Assembly (NCBI GenBank): GCA_023423405.1
Contig: JAFAFR010000043.1
Location: 558,001 to 622,000 of the forward strand
Length of the DNA: 64,000 nt
Reading direction: 5' to 3'
DNA from: Bacteroidota bacterium
GTDB lineage: Bacteria; Bacteroidota; Bacteroidia; Chitinophagales; Chitinophagaceae
The notes below the pieces were generated by a model. It did not search any database. It worked only from the letters and a program-made list of their open reading frames with translations, and had not been told where the DNA came from. A program made the position numbers and the translations under genes. Positions 42,978-52,283 of this stretch are shown here, one piece after another. Every line of letters starts with the position of its first letter. Positions within the stretch are counted from its first letter, which is position 1.

Positions 42978-45494
42978 ATGAAACCGAACTGGTTCAAAAG
43001 CGCATTACCGCACCTGCTCTCCATCCTCCTTTTCCTGGTGATTGCCATTATTTACTGCCAGCCTGCCCTGCAGGGCAAGGTATTGCAGCAGCACGATATC
43101 ATTGGCTGGAAGGGCATGGCCCAGCAGTCCTTTGAATTCAGGGAAAAATACGGCCACTTCCCGCTCTGGACCAACAGTATGTTTGGCGGCATGCCGGCCT
43201 ATATCATTGCTTACGACGGCCCAAACCTGCAGACCATTTACGTGCAGGATATCTTAAGCTTCGGGCTGCCGGTGCCCATCAGTTTTTTCTTCCTGGCCTG
43301 CCTGTCTTTTTATTTCCTCTGCCTGGTTTTCCGGGTGAACCCTTTTGTAAGTGCGCTGGTTGCTATCGGTTATGCCTACGCGACATTCGATCCAATCATC
43401 ATTGCCGTAGGACATAACACCCAAATGATGGCCATTGCCTATGCCCCGGCCGTCATCGCTTCACTAATGCTGGTGTACCAGCGAAAATACCTGCTGGGCG
43501 GCAGTTTACTGGCCCTCTTTTTCGGCCTGCAGGTGAGCACCCAGCACGTGCAGGTGGTGTATTACACCGCTATTACCATGGGATGCATTACAGTGGCCCA
43601 TATCTGGCAGTTGGTTCGCAATAAACAGTCCGCCGCCGTGTTACCTTCCGTTGGAACGGCCCTGCTGGCGGGCGTGCTTGGCCTTTGCACTTATGCCATT
43701 ACCTGGTACCCGCTGCAGGAATATTCCAAAGACACCATGCGTGGTGGCAAAAGCGAACTCACGCCGGCCGACTCCGCCGTTAAGAGCAAAGGCGGACTGG
43801 ACAAAGACTACGCTTTCCATTATGGCAGTTATGGCATCGCCGAAACCTTTACCGTGATCAACCCGGGCATGTACGGCGGTGGCAGCATGGGCCATTTGCT
43901 GAAGCCGGGGAAATCGGAATTCGCAACAAAATTGACCGATGTAGGCATGCCGGAAGAAAACGCAATGTCCTTTGCTAACGGTTATGCCTACTGGGGAGAA
44001 CAGCCGGGACATGCCGGTCCCGTTTACCTCGGCGCCATCATCTGTTTCTTCTTTATATATGGACTCATTGCCCTGAAAACCTGGCACAAATGGTGGATGC
44101 TGGCAGCCCTGGTCATCGCTTTTGTTTTGTCCTGGGGCAAGAACCTGCAGGCCGTCAACTATTTCCTGTTCGATGTACTACCGCTGTACAACAAATTCCG
44201 CGCGCCTTCTATGTCGCTCGTAATACCGCAGTTGATATTTCCCCTGCTGGCTGCACTGGGCATACAGGAGATCATCGAACGCAGGCGCCCCGCAGCAGAA
44301 GCCTGGACGATGTTCCGCAAATCATTGTATGCAACGGGTGGCGTGTTCGCCGTGCTCCTGCTCTTTTACGTGATGGCCGATTTCAGTGGTCCGAACGACA
44401 GCAGCCTGCGCGACCAGTTCACCGGCATGATGCTGCAGGGAGCACAAGGGCAGGCCAACCCGCAAATGCAGCAGCAGGCCGCTTCTTTCAGCCAGTCGCT
44501 GATGAGCGCCCTGCAGTCCGATCGCAAATCGATTTATATCGGCGCCCTCCTGCGTTCGCTGGTGCTAATTGTGCTGGCGGCCGGGCTGGCAGGCGCTTAT
44601 CTCAAAGGAAAACTGCAGGAAACGGTGCTGGTGATCGGGCTGCTGGTATTGACCAGCTTCGACATGCTGGGCATCGCTGCCAAATACCTGAACAAAGACA
44701 ACTATGTAGACCAGGATAATTTCGATAGCGTCTTCCTGCCCAATACGGCCGACCAGGAAATCCTGAAGGATGCCAACAAACCCTTCCGTGTTTTTGACCA
44801 GGCCGACAACCAGGGACCCTTCAACAGCGCACGCGCCGCTTATTTCCACGATGCCATCGGCGGGTATAGTCCCGCGAAACTCAGCGGCTACCAGGACATC
44901 ATCGAAAGACAATTGTCCAAAGGAAACATGCAGGTATTCAACATGCTGAACACCCGCTATTTCATTGGTGCAAATCCTTCCAACAACCAGCCCATGGCGC
45001 AGCAAAATCCCGGCGCCTTCGGACCCGTATGGCTGGTGAAGCAATTCAGGGTAGTGAAGAATGCCGATGAAGAAATGGCGGCGCTCGACAACACCAACCT
45101 CCGCGACACCGCCGTGATCCAGGACAAATACCTAAGCGTGGCGGGAGCCGCGCCGGTCTTCGATTCCAGCGCAAGCATCCAGTGGCTGGAAAACAAAAAC
45201 GACCAGGTGCGGTATAAGAGCAAAGCCGGCAGTCCGCAATTTGCCGTATTCAGCGAAGTGTATTACGACAAGGGCTGGAATGCATACATCGACGGAAAAC
45301 AGGTTCCTTATTGCAAGGTGGATTATATCCTGCGCGGCATGCCCATCCCGGCCGGCGAACACGAAATCGAGTTCCGGTTCGAACCGCGTTCGGTTTCTCT
45401 CGCCCGCATGGTGACCAGCATCAGCTCCGCCATTATTTATGCGTTGCTGCTGGGGAGCCTTCTTTTGTATTTCAGAAAAAGAAAAACGACCTGA
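42978..45494 (+). CDS. YfhO-family polytopic membrane protein
   Basis: 838 residues, about twelve membrane helices from PHLLSILLFLVIAIIYCQPALQGKV on. The first periplasmic loop with FGGMPAYII and QHDIIGWKGMAQQ, and the C-terminal soluble domain (YYDKGWNAYIDGKQVPYCKVDYILRGMPIPAGEHEIEFRF) are typical of YfhO. YfhO proteins are GT-C-like and act in glycosylating lipoteichoic acid in Firmicutes; in Bacteroidota their role is presumed glycan assembly. It lies between two GT2 genes. Confidence 0.9.
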   Translation: MKPNWFKSALPHLLSILLFLVIAIIYCQPALQGKVLQQHDIIGWKGMAQQSFEFREKYGHFPLWTNSMFGGMPAYIIAYDGPNLQTIYVQDILSFGLPVPISFFFLACLSFYFLCLVFRVNPFVSALVAIGYAYATFDPIIIAVGHNTQMMAIAYAPAVIASLMLVYQRKYLLGGSLLALFFGLQVSTQHVQVVYYTAITMGCITVAHIWQLVRNKQSAAVLPSVGTALLAGVLGLCTYAITWYPLQEYSKDTMRGGKSELTPADSAVKSKGGLDKDYAFHYGSYGIAETFTVINPGMYGGGSMGHLLKPGKSEFATKLTDVGMPEENAMSFANGYAYWGEQPGHAGPVYLGAIICFFFIYGLIALKTWHKWWMLAALVIAFVLSWGKNLQAVNYFLFDVLPLYNKFRAPSMSLVIPQLIFPLLAALGIQEIIERRRPAAEAWTMFRKSLYATGGVFAVLLLFYVMADFSGPNDSSLRDQFTGMMLQGAQGQANPQMQQQAASFSQSLMSALQSDRKSIYIGALLRSLVLIVLAAGLAGAYLKGKLQETVLVIGLLVLTSFDMLGIAAKYLNKDNYVDQDNFDSVFLPNTADQEILKDANKPFRVFDQADNQGPFNSARAAYFHDAIGGYSPAKLSGYQDIIERQLSKGNMQVFNMLNTRYFIGANPSNNQPMAQQNPGAFGPVWLVKQFRVVKNADEEMAALDNTNLRDTAVIQDKYLSVAGAAPVFDSSASIQWLENKNDQVRYKSKAGSPQFAVFSEVYYDKGWNAYIDGKQVPYCKVDYILRGMPIPAGEHEIEFRFEPRSVSLARMVTSISSAIIYALLLGSLLLYFRKRKTT

Positions 45495-45497
45495 TCA

Positions 45498-46283
45498 TTG
45501 GCTGTGCGCATCAGCATCATAACCATTTGTTTCAACAACCTGCCCGAGCTGCTGGACACCTGCGCATCGGTCGATAGCCAGGACCTGCTTCCTTATGAGC
45601 ACTGGATTGTCGACGGCTCCACCGAGGGGCATATCAGGCACCACCTGGAAAACAATCCACAGCCGCCCTACCGCAAATGGTTATGCGAAAGAGATAAAGG
45701 CATTTCGGACGCTTTTAACAAGGGCATCCAAAGAGCCGGCGGAGATGTATTGAACATGCTTAACTCCGGCGATCACTATGCCGGCCATGGCGCCCTGCAG
45801 GCGGTAGCGGCAGCCTTTGAAAAAAATACTAACATCTCCTGGGTACACGGGAAATGCGAAACCATTCGCGGAGGGCGCAAGGTGGTGCTGGGCAAACCCT
45901 TCGATCCTTCCAAACTTTACCGGGGCATGCGTTCAGTCTGGCACCAGACCATCTTTTTAAGAAAAGAAATCCATGAGCGGTATGGACTGTACGATGTGCA
46001 TATCGATATCGCCATGGACTACGACCTGCTGTGCAGGATGGCGCGCGAGCCTTTTCTTTTCCTGGAAAAAGTGCTGGTAGTATTTGCACCACACGGCATC
46101 AGTCAGCAAAAATACCTGGAGGGACTGCGGCAGATGGAAGAAGTATATGGCCGTTACTACCCCGTTGGCTGGAAACTGAAAGCCTGGCATTGGCGGCTGC
46201 GGGTATTGCACGGGCTGCTGAAAGGTCCGGCGGGGAAATTGTTGTACCGCGTCAAAACCATGCTGGGACTGGAAAATCTTTGA
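45498..46283 (+). CDS. Family 2 glycosyltransferase
   Basis: 261 residues from TTG 45498, or from GTG at 45504; no ATG is available. SIITICFNNLPELLDT opens the GT-A fold, DGSTEGHIR and GDVLNMLNSGDHYA hold the nucleotide-sugar and D-x-D-like sites, and YDVHIDIAMDYDLLCRMA the acceptor-side ED motif. It is 3 bases after the YfhO gene and presumably translated with it. Confidence 0.88.
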   Translation: MAVRISIITICFNNLPELLDTCASVDSQDLLPYEHWIVDGSTEGHIRHHLENNPQPPYRKWLCERDKGISDAFNKGIQRAGGDVLNMLNSGDHYAGHGALQAVAAAFEKNTNISWVHGKCETIRGGRKVVLGKPFDPSKLYRGMRSVWHQTIFLRKEIHERYGLYDVHIDIAMDYDLLCRMAREPFLFLEKVLVVFAPHGISQQKYLEGLRQMEEVYGRYYPVGWKLKAWHWRLRVLHGLLKGPAGKLLYRVKTMLGLENL

Positions 46284-46306
46284 TCGCTAACCATTCCCGT
46301 AACCCC

Positions 46307-47236
46307 TCAGGCCCTGATAAAAAGACAGCGCATCCAGCAAAAACTCATCAGGACTTTGGAACAGGGCCCGATCCGCAAGAGGGAAGCAGGGATTTGTTGC
46401 TGCCACTGCAGCATTTTTTGCAGAATGGGATGCACGGGCATACCTGATAAGATTTCAATTTCGGCACTGTTTTTAATGCCGAGGTTGCGCAGCAGCCGCC
46501 AGTAATAATCGTACACCAGCGGGTTGCGTAATATGGAAGGTCCGAGGATTTGCAGCAACTGCTGGTTTTCGGGAATCTGCACTTCTTTGGCATACTTGGT
46601 GTAATGGGTCACCTGGCCTTCGTTGAACCCCACCTGTACCAATATCTGGTCGATATAGTGCCAATTGTCCCAATGCCGGATGCAGCGGATATAATATTCG
46701 AAATCCACTACAAACTTGAACCGGCGATCGTAGAGCAGAAGCGGTTCTCTTCGCACCAGCGTGCAACTGGGATTGCCGATGTATACCTTGCGAAAAAGGT
46801 GCAGGGGACTGGCTTTCAGCACCAGGCGGTCCCACCAGGAGCAGCGCACGGTTTCAGGCTTACCCTGGTCAGGGACATTGCGAAAGGCAGCGAAGAAAAA
46901 AGAGGTCTTGGGATGTGCAAGAACGGCTTCATGGAACAAACCCAGCGCATTTTCGTCGGTGAACCAGTCGTCGTCGTGCATGATCTTGATCCACTCCCCT
47001 TTAGCGCGGCGCATGGCTTCGTTCCAGTTTTTCGGCGTACCCAGGGCCGGTTCGTTCTTATGATAATGCAGGGGAAATGCTTTTTCAAAGCGCTCACAGA
47101 GAAGCGCAACCGAATCATCGGGACTATCATCTGTTACAATAACTTCAAAATCCCTGAAGCGCTGCTGCCCGATGCTGACCAGCAGTTTTTCGAGATAAGC
47201 CAGTCGTTTATAGGCTGGTATACAAATAGAGATCAT
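46307..47236 (-). CDS. Family 2 glycosyltransferase, opposite strand to the cluster
   Basis: 309 residues from the internal ATG at 47236 (MISICIPAYKRLAYLEKLL), the normal GT2 start; the frame extends upstream without support. Key motifs: VIVTDDSPDDS, WIKIMHDDDWFTDEN (DDD metal site) and FKVVDFEYYIRCI. It faces the other glycan genes, so it is transcribed separately. The only glycan gene of the cluster on the minus strand. Confidence 0.87.
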   Translation of the reverse strand: MISICIPAYKRLAYLEKLLVSIGQQRFRDFEVIVTDDSPDDSVALLCERFEKAFPLHYHKNEPALGTPKNWNEAMRRAKGEWIKIMHDDDWFTDENALGLFHEAVLAHPKTSFFFAAFRNVPDQGKPETVRCSWWDRLVLKASPLHLFRKVYIGNPSCTLVRREPLLLYDRRFKFVVDFEYYIRCIRHWDNWHYIDQILVQVGFNEGQVTHYTKYAKEVQIPENQQLLQILGPSILRNPLVYDYYWRLLRNLGIKNSAEIEILSGMPVHPILQKMLQWQQQIPASLLRIGPCSKVLMSFCWMRCLFIRA

Positions 47237-47244
47237 GAAATGGT

Positions 47245-47252
47245 TATCTTTG
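47245..47252 (+). promoter_or_regulatory. -7 promoter element before the glycosyltransferase fragment
   Basis: TATCTTTG, an exact TAnnTTTG match, 32 bases before the ATG of the fragment at 47285. It may still drive the downstream glycan genes. Confidence 0.5.
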
Positions 47253-47284
47253 CAAGTTACTGATAAGCCTCCTGAAAACGAAAT

Positions 47285-47425
47285 AATGGCCAGAATAGCT
47301 GCAGTTGTCATTCTTTACCACCCGGACGAAACGCTGGCGAAAAACATCCACCCCGTCATTTTACCGATGACATATTTGCCCGCGTACCCCGATGCACGGA
47401 AATAGGCACTAAATGGAAAAATTAA
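47285..47425 (+). pseudogene. 5' fragment of a family 2 glycosyltransferase (rhamnosyltransferase-like)
   Basis: ATG 47285 begins MARIAAVVILYHPDETLAK, which matches the start of the intact gene at 47484 (IAGTVILYNPDVNVID) in the first 19 codons. After codon 19 similarity stops and the frame (KHPPRHFTDDIF...) runs to a stop at 47423-47425, 46 codons in all. A promoter element precedes it. It is best read as the stump of an older glycosyltransferase gene, cut where a foreign, AT-rich block joins. Confidence 0.6.
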
Positions 47426-47483
47426 GGCTGCAAGTGCGTACTTTAGCACCCGTGCGCCGAGCACACAGATCAAGAACCGACCA

Positions 47484-48326
47484 ATGAATATTGCTGGCAC
47501 TGTAATACTCTACAATCCTGATGTCAATGTAATTGACAATATTTCAACCTATGCTGACCATATTGGCGATCTCTACGTGCTTGATAACTCAGAAGTCCCT
47601 ATTGAGGGTCTTCAGCAAGCGCTTCAACGATTTCCCAGGGCGAGATACATTGCACATCGCGATAACCAGGGTACTGCCCGCCGTCTGAATGAAGCGGCAA
47701 ATCAGGCACTCGTCGATGGTTTTTCATTTTTGCTAACCATGGACCAGGACTCCAGTTTTAGTCCTGGAATATTCCAACAATACATTGCAAAAATAGAAGC
47801 GTGGTTAGAAAACAATGACCCTGCAGGCGTTTTTGCCGTCAATTTTCAGCCCGAATTTGTGGCACCCAGCGAAAAACCGCAAATTGTGCTAAGCACCATC
47901 ACCTCAGGCAGCGTTATTAACCTGGAAGTATTTAAAAAAGTTGGCGGCTATGATGAAGGGCTTTTCCTGGATCTTGTAGACGCCGATTATTGTTACCGTA
48001 TTCATGCGGCAGGGCACACAACGGTCCTTTTCTCCGATATCATTTTGAACCATACCATTGGTCAGTTCGTGACGGGACGATCACTGAAAAACTTCCGAAA
48101 GTCCAAACGAAGGATTCACCCCTTCGTTAGAATATATTACCTGGTGCGAAACAGCCTCTACCTGCTTCGCAAGGACTACGTCACGGCAGAAGCAAAGAAG
48201 GAAATTTACCACTGCCTGAAGTTGCTGAAAAACAATATCCTTTATAATGACACAGGAAAAGTCCTGAAGTACATGATGAAAGGATATAAAGATTATAAAA
48301 AAGGAAAAATGGGAAAGTTCGAATGA
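47484..48326 (+). CDS. Family 2 glycosyltransferase, rhamnosyltransferase-like
   Basis: 280 residues. MNIAGTVILYNPDVNVIDNI, a D-N-S motif (LYVLDNSE), LLTMDQDSSF (D-x-D metal site) and GGYDEGLFLDLVDADYCYRI are the motifs of RfbF/WbbL-type rhamnosyltransferases that use dTDP-L-rhamnose. It opens an operon with the next two genes (4-base overlap, then 17 bases) and is AT-richer than the glycan genes upstream. Donor assigned by similarity of motifs only. Confidence 0.88.
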   Translation: MNIAGTVILYNPDVNVIDNISTYADHIGDLYVLDNSEVPIEGLQQALQRFPRARYIAHRDNQGTARRLNEAANQALVDGFSFLLTMDQDSSFSPGIFQQYIAKIEAWLENNDPAGVFAVNFQPEFVAPSEKPQIVLSTITSGSVINLEVFKKVGGYDEGLFLDLVDADYCYRIHAAGHTTVLFSDIILNHTIGQFVTGRSLKNFRKSKRRIHPFVRIYYLVRNSLYLLRKDYVTAEAKKEIYHCLKLLKNNILYNDTGKVLKYMMKGYKDYKKGKMGKFE

Positions 48327-49285
48327 TGAGATTGACGAAAATAACGAACAAACTGATAACTTTCTTGTATTACCTGCTGAAGTTTCGCAGTATCAGGGTT
48401 GGATTTACATTCGCCCATTACGGCCTTCCTTTGAAAACAGCGAAATTGATAAAGAGTGAGGGAACTTACCTTGTTTCGAACGAAACAGGCAACCGGATAA
48501 GGAAAAAATCCGTAACCGTGTTCTCGAATGAATTGCAAAAGCTGATTATTTGCGTTAGCGACAATCGCATCCAGGTTGAGCAAACATTTGACGACCATTT
48601 CGACGTGTTAGTGAATGGCATAAGGCTTCATGTCAATTCCGCCTCAAATCTTGTTACATTGTTTGAACTATTTATTGAAACTATCTATGATGTTGACCTA
48701 AAGGAAGATGTTATTGTAATGGATATTGGCATGAACGTGTGTTACGCCGCTTTGTGGTTTTCCAACCTGCCATTTGTAAAAAAAGTATACTCATACGAAC
48801 CATTTTTGTCGACATTCTCGGAAGGCAGAAAGAACATGCAAATGAACCCCTTACTGGCTTCAAAAATAACTCCTCACAACCTGGGAATAAGTACGCGAAA
48901 TACTGAATTGGAAGTACCTGCTATGGAGAGCGGGGCTGGAGACGCCAGCATTAACGAAGAAATACTTAAGATTCACAACACTCCGCAGCTTTCTACTGTA
49001 AAAGTTAAAGTCGTCGATATCGAACAGGAGATTGAGCGGATAATCAACATTGATAGCTTCGCCAGAGTGCTGATGAAAGTAGATTGCGAGGGAGAAGAAT
49101 ACTCCATTTTTGAAAAACTGGCAAGTTCGCCTTACATTGATAGAATAGCAGGATTCATAATTGAGTGGCACGTCAAAGGTCCTGACCCAATATTGGCATT
49201 TTTAAAGGAGAATAATTTTAGATGCTTATCTCTCCCAAAATATGATAAATGGAGTGGAATGATTTATGCTTTTCCGGCGGCATGA
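48323..49285 (+). CDS. FkbM-family methyltransferase
   Basis: 320 residues; overlaps the preceding glycosyltransferase by 4 bases (ATGA). SAM-binding motif I is VMDIGMNVCYAALWFS, where FkbM proteins more often read D-x-G-x-N-x-G, so one glycine is a cysteine here. The FkbM signature LMKVDCEGEEYSIFEKL (K-x-D-x-E-G-x-E) and the final IIEWHVKG are present. The first 120 residues are an additional N-terminal region. It probably O-methylates a sugar of the glycan made by this cluster. Confidence 0.82.
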   Translation: MMRLTKITNKLITFLYYLLKFRSIRVGFTFAHYGLPLKTAKLIKSEGTYLVSNETGNRIRKKSVTVFSNELQKLIICVSDNRIQVEQTFDDHFDVLVNGIRLHVNSASNLVTLFELFIETIYDVDLKEDVIVMDIGMNVCYAALWFSNLPFVKKVYSYEPFLSTFSEGRKNMQMNPLLASKITPHNLGISTRNTELEVPAMESGAGDASINEEILKIHNTPQLSTVKVKVVDIEQEIERIINIDSFARVLMKVDCEGEEYSIFEKLASSPYIDRIAGFIIEWHVKGPDPILAFLKENNFRCLSLPKYDKWSGMIYAFPAA

Positions 49286-49302
49286 AACCAGTTTAAGTTG
49301 AA

Positions 49303-50793
49303 ATGAGCACAATCCAGAAAAAAAGCATTCAATCGACGTTAATCATTTTGGCTGGATTTGCTTTGGGGGCCCTTAACCTAATGGTGATCCAGCCAAAAGT
49401 CCTTACAACCGAACAGTTTGGGCTAACCAGGGTTATTGGAGATGCCGCCGTCACGATGGCGACACTTTGCACGTTGGGATGCCTGCCGATTATTTACAAA
49501 TTTTTCCCATTTTACAAGGACTATCTCCCTGCCCGAAAGAATGACCTCCCGTTCGTGACCGGAATGATCTGTCTCGCTGGCCTGATTGTTATGCTGTTTC
49601 TGGGGTGGCTGGCCAAGGATATAGTGATAAGGAAATTTTCGGAAAAGTCACCGCTATTTGTTGGCTACAGCTACTTGGTTTACCCTTATTGTTTCTTCAT
49701 GCTTTCTTTTATGTGGTTGGAGAGCTTTTCCATTTCGTTTAAAAAAAGCAACCTCTCAAATGCGCTGAGGGAATTTGCACCCCGCATTTTGTTTACCTGT
49801 TTTTTAGGTCTCTACGCTTTCCGTATAGTCGATGACAAAGGCTTTTACACGCTGTTTGCACTTAGTTTTTCTTTACCGGCGGTGATATTGTTTTTCGTGC
49901 TGCGCCGTACCGGCGAATTTCTTTTTGTGCCGACAGCAAGTTCGCTAACCCGCAAGCTAAGATGGAAAATGACCAACTTCGGGTTGTTTTTATTTGGATC
50001 ACAGTTTCTCAACCTATTATCTAAAACTGTTGACACTTTTATCCTCTCTGCTAAGGGAAGCCGTGGATTAACGGATGCTGCTGTATTTACCATTGCCACC
50101 TATGTGGTTACATTGATGGAAATACCGCAAAGAAGCATGAATTCTGTTACAGTGCCTGTATTGGCAGAGTCGTGGAAAAACAAAAATATTGCCCGGATAA
50201 AAAATATTTATAACAAGAGTGTTACAAATCTTTTGCTAGTCGGTTTAGCAATGTTTTCGTTAATGTGTCTGAATCTTGACAACTTAGGCAAGTTATTAGG
50301 CAACGATTTTATTGGGATCGGGTCGGTCATTTTCATTATGGGCATAGGCAAACTGATAGACCTCGGTACAGGGGCCAACAGCCAGATAATTGGAACCTCC
50401 AGTTATTGGAAGGTCGATTTTGTCACGAACGTGATTTACACGCTATTGGCCCTGCCACTTAACTATTTCTTGATTGCCCATTTTGGCCTTATCGGCGCCG
50501 CATATTCCAATCTGATTTCGTTGACCTTTTACAATGTGCTACGTTTTGGATTTTTATGGAAGCAGTTTGGTATGCAGCCCTACACCTGGAAGGATCTGCT
50601 GTCGATTGTGCTTGCCGGCATATTGGTGCTACTTCTGATGCATTTGCCAGTATTCGACAATTTTATCGTAGATGCAGTTGTTCGCTCAGGAATATTCCTG
50701 CTGGCATTTGCTCTCTGTATATACCTCTTCAAAATTTCTGACGAAGCAGTTGAAATGGCGAATAAATATGTCAGGTTCAAAAGGCCGGCATAA
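49303..50793 (+). CDS. Wzx-type oligosaccharide flippase (polysaccharide biosynthesis protein)
   Basis: 496 residues with about fourteen hydrophobic segments and the MATE/MVF fold pattern (LIILAGFALGALNLMVIQPKVLTTEQFGLTRVIGD in helix 1 and its loop; SLSANA-type central helices; GAAYSNLISLTFYNVLRFGFLW). It should flip undecaprenyl-linked repeat units to the periplasm. It is AT-rich, 17 bases after the FkbM gene. No wzy polymerase or wzc/wza genes are in the window, so the export type is unresolved. Confidence 0.88.
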   Translation: MSTIQKKSIQSTLIILAGFALGALNLMVIQPKVLTTEQFGLTRVIGDAAVTMATLCTLGCLPIIYKFFPFYKDYLPARKNDLPFVTGMICLAGLIVMLFLGWLAKDIVIRKFSEKSPLFVGYSYLVYPYCFFMLSFMWLESFSISFKKSNLSNALREFAPRILFTCFLGLYAFRIVDDKGFYTLFALSFSLPAVILFFVLRRTGEFLFVPTASSLTRKLRWKMTNFGLFLFGSQFLNLLSKTVDTFILSAKGSRGLTDAAVFTIATYVVTLMEIPQRSMNSVTVPVLAESWKNKNIARIKNIYNKSVTNLLLVGLAMFSLMCLNLDNLGKLLGNDFIGIGSVIFIMGIGKLIDLGTGANSQIIGTSSYWKVDFVTNVIYTLLALPLNYFLIAHFGLIGAAYSNLISLTFYNVLRFGFLWKQFGMQPYTWKDLLSIVLAGILVLLLMHLPVFDNFIVDAVVRSGIFLLAFALCIYLFKISDEAVEMANKYVRFKRPA

Positions 50794-51029
50794 TTGCCTG
50801 GCCTATTCCAAAAACACTTGCGCCTGCTTCGTAAATGTCGATAGCAATTTTTATTATATCGGAATCTGTAATTCGCTTGACATAGCAGAATCATCTACTC
50901 ATATTTAAAAAATGTTACACTTCAGAATGGAGCATTTCGTTTATTTCTTATACCATTAGATTTTCTTTTATTTTTTAAGAAACATTCTCTTTTTTTCAGG
51001 AAATATGCTATAATCGCAGAACAAACTTT
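50794..51029. other. AT-rich intergenic segment
   Basis: 236 bases with no credible gene. The stretch 50905-51000 is nearly all A/T. No terminator hairpin or consensus promoter was found. Confidence 0.4.
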
Positions 51030-51476
51030 ATGCAAATGAAAAAAACTTTGACGTATCTGACCCTACTATTGTCTTCTGTTAGTTTTTTTGCCTGTGAAAA
51101 AAATTGTGAAGAACCCAAGCCGCTGCTGTACACGGTTGAAGGGTATTGGGAAGGCACCTATACATCGGATCAAAGCCCTGAAGAAGGCGAAAACCCAATG
51201 AGTATTGTATTTAAACCCGATGGTACTATTCTATTTGATGGAACTACCCCGGTTATTGGTAGAATAATTCATGATGGTTATTGGACAAGGCACGGCGACA
51301 CTGTTGAAACGACTGCTGATTTTTGGGTAGAGTACTTTAAAACTACCGTGCATCAAACCCATACTTATATTTTTGACGAGAAAAAAGGCACTCTTATAGG
51401 AACATGGGATAACCACAGTGTGCCTGCTGGTACCGGAAAAACAAATCTGAAGAAAATCCCGAATATGACTAACTAA
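51030..51476 (+). CDS. Small lipoprotein of unknown function
   Basis: 148 residues. The signal peptide ends in a lipobox with cysteine (SVSFFAC), then EKNCEEPKP; the mature part is beta-rich (YTVEGYWEGTYTSDQS, DGYWTRHGDTVETTADFWVEY), as in lipocalin-like lipoproteins of Bacteroidota. Its stop overlaps the 3' end of mqnA by 8 bases, and a strong hairpin inside mqnA serves as a terminator. AT-rich like the glycan block to its left. Confidence 0.72.
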   Translation: MQMKKTLTYLTLLLSSVSFFACEKNCEEPKPLLYTVEGYWEGTYTSDQSPEEGENPMSIVFKPDGTILFDGTTPVIGRIIHDGYWTRHGDTVETTADFWVEYFKTTVHQTHTYIFDEKKGTLIGTWDNHSVPAGTGKTNLKKIPNMTN

Positions 51477-52221
51477 AAGCAGCAAACTTTAGATATTTCA
51501 AATATTGCGTCAGCCCCGAAATAGCTTCGGGGCTGATTTTGTAATGTATGTTCTCCCGGTAATACGTCTGCAAATTATAAGCGGGAAAAGGATGTTCGCC
51601 AATCACTTCATCCAGGCGGTCGAGGCCATAACAGTTCACCGCGTTGAAATGCATGGCAAAATCTTCGGGCAGTTCCTTGTTGCTGATCCAGGCCGCAAAT
51701 ACAAAAGGCAGACCCGTGAAAGCTTTCCAGGCGGCGCCAAGGTCGTATATATAAGGCGATACCAATCGCTGCTCCAGCGCCCGGTCGCCGATCACCACGC
51801 CTGCCGTTGTGCCTTTGATCCGCTGGCGGTAATCAGACCGGGTATCGGTGAACTTCGGTTCCACCTTCCAGTGTTCCTGCAGCAGGATGCGCGCCAGCCT
51901 CACCGAAGTGCGGCTCTGGTAGTCCATCAGCACTTCTTCCACTTCTTCCAGCGGCACTTCGCTGAAAAGGCAAACAGAAGCCACAGCCCCGTCACAGCAA
52001 ATACCATAGTCGCCGATGATAAAATGCTTTTTGAGTTGCGGGATTACGGCCACCGGCACCAATCCCATATCCAGCTCATTCTTTATGAGTTGCTGGGCGA
52101 TGGAAGCGGGATAATCGAGCTTCAGTTTTACTTCGTCAAGCATCAAACCCTTCTCCAGTCCATATATCAGGGGCTTTGTATTCAGGTAACTTACCGCCCC
52201 CACTCTAATTTTTCTGTCCAC
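51469..52221 (-). CDS. mqnA: Chorismate dehydratase of the futalosine menaquinone pathway
   Basis: 250 residues. MqnA converts chorismate to 3-[(1-carboxyvinyl)oxy]benzoate, the first step of the alternative menaquinone route. Typical start RKIRVGAVSYLNTKPLIYGLE; other family segments are VAVIPQLKKHFIIGDYGICC and GVVIGDRALEQR. It is divergent from purB, with facing -7 elements in the 60-base gap. The 3' end also encodes a hairpin that acts on the convergent lipoprotein transcript. Confidence 0.92.
   Translation of the reverse strand: MDRKIRVGAVSYLNTKPLIYGLEKGLMLDEVKLKLDYPASIAQQLIKNELDMGLVPVAVIPQLKKHFIIGDYGICCDGAVASVCLFSEVPLEEVEEVLMDYQSRTSVRLARILLQEHWKVEPKFTDTRSDYRQRIKGTTAGVVIGDRALEQRLVSPYIYDLGAAWKAFTGLPFVFAAWISNKELPEDFAMHFNAVNCYGLDRLDEVIGEHPFPAYNLQTYYRENIHYKISPEAISGLTQYLKYLKFAAFS
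51511..51540 (+). terminator. Hairpin terminator inside the 3' end of mqnA
   Basis: Perfect 10-base stem CAGCCCCGAA (51511-51520) and TTCGGGGCTG (51526-51535), loop ATAGC, then ATTTT. In the plus direction it lies 35 bases after the lipoprotein stop. Because it is within the mqnA coding sequence, the same bases code for the C-terminal SPEAISG segment. Confidence 0.65.
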
Positions 52222-52240
52222 CCGCTTTGGTTTAATTTCG

Positions 52241-52248
52241 CAAATGTA
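52241..52248 (-). promoter_or_regulatory. -7 promoter element of mqnA
   Basis: TACATTTG on the minus strand, exact match, 19 bases before the mqnA start. A weaker plus-strand element TAATTTCG ends just before it, in the divergent gap to purB. Confidence 0.45.
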
Positions 52249-52283
52249 CAGCAGAATTGCTTTTTAGCACTTATCGTATTGTT

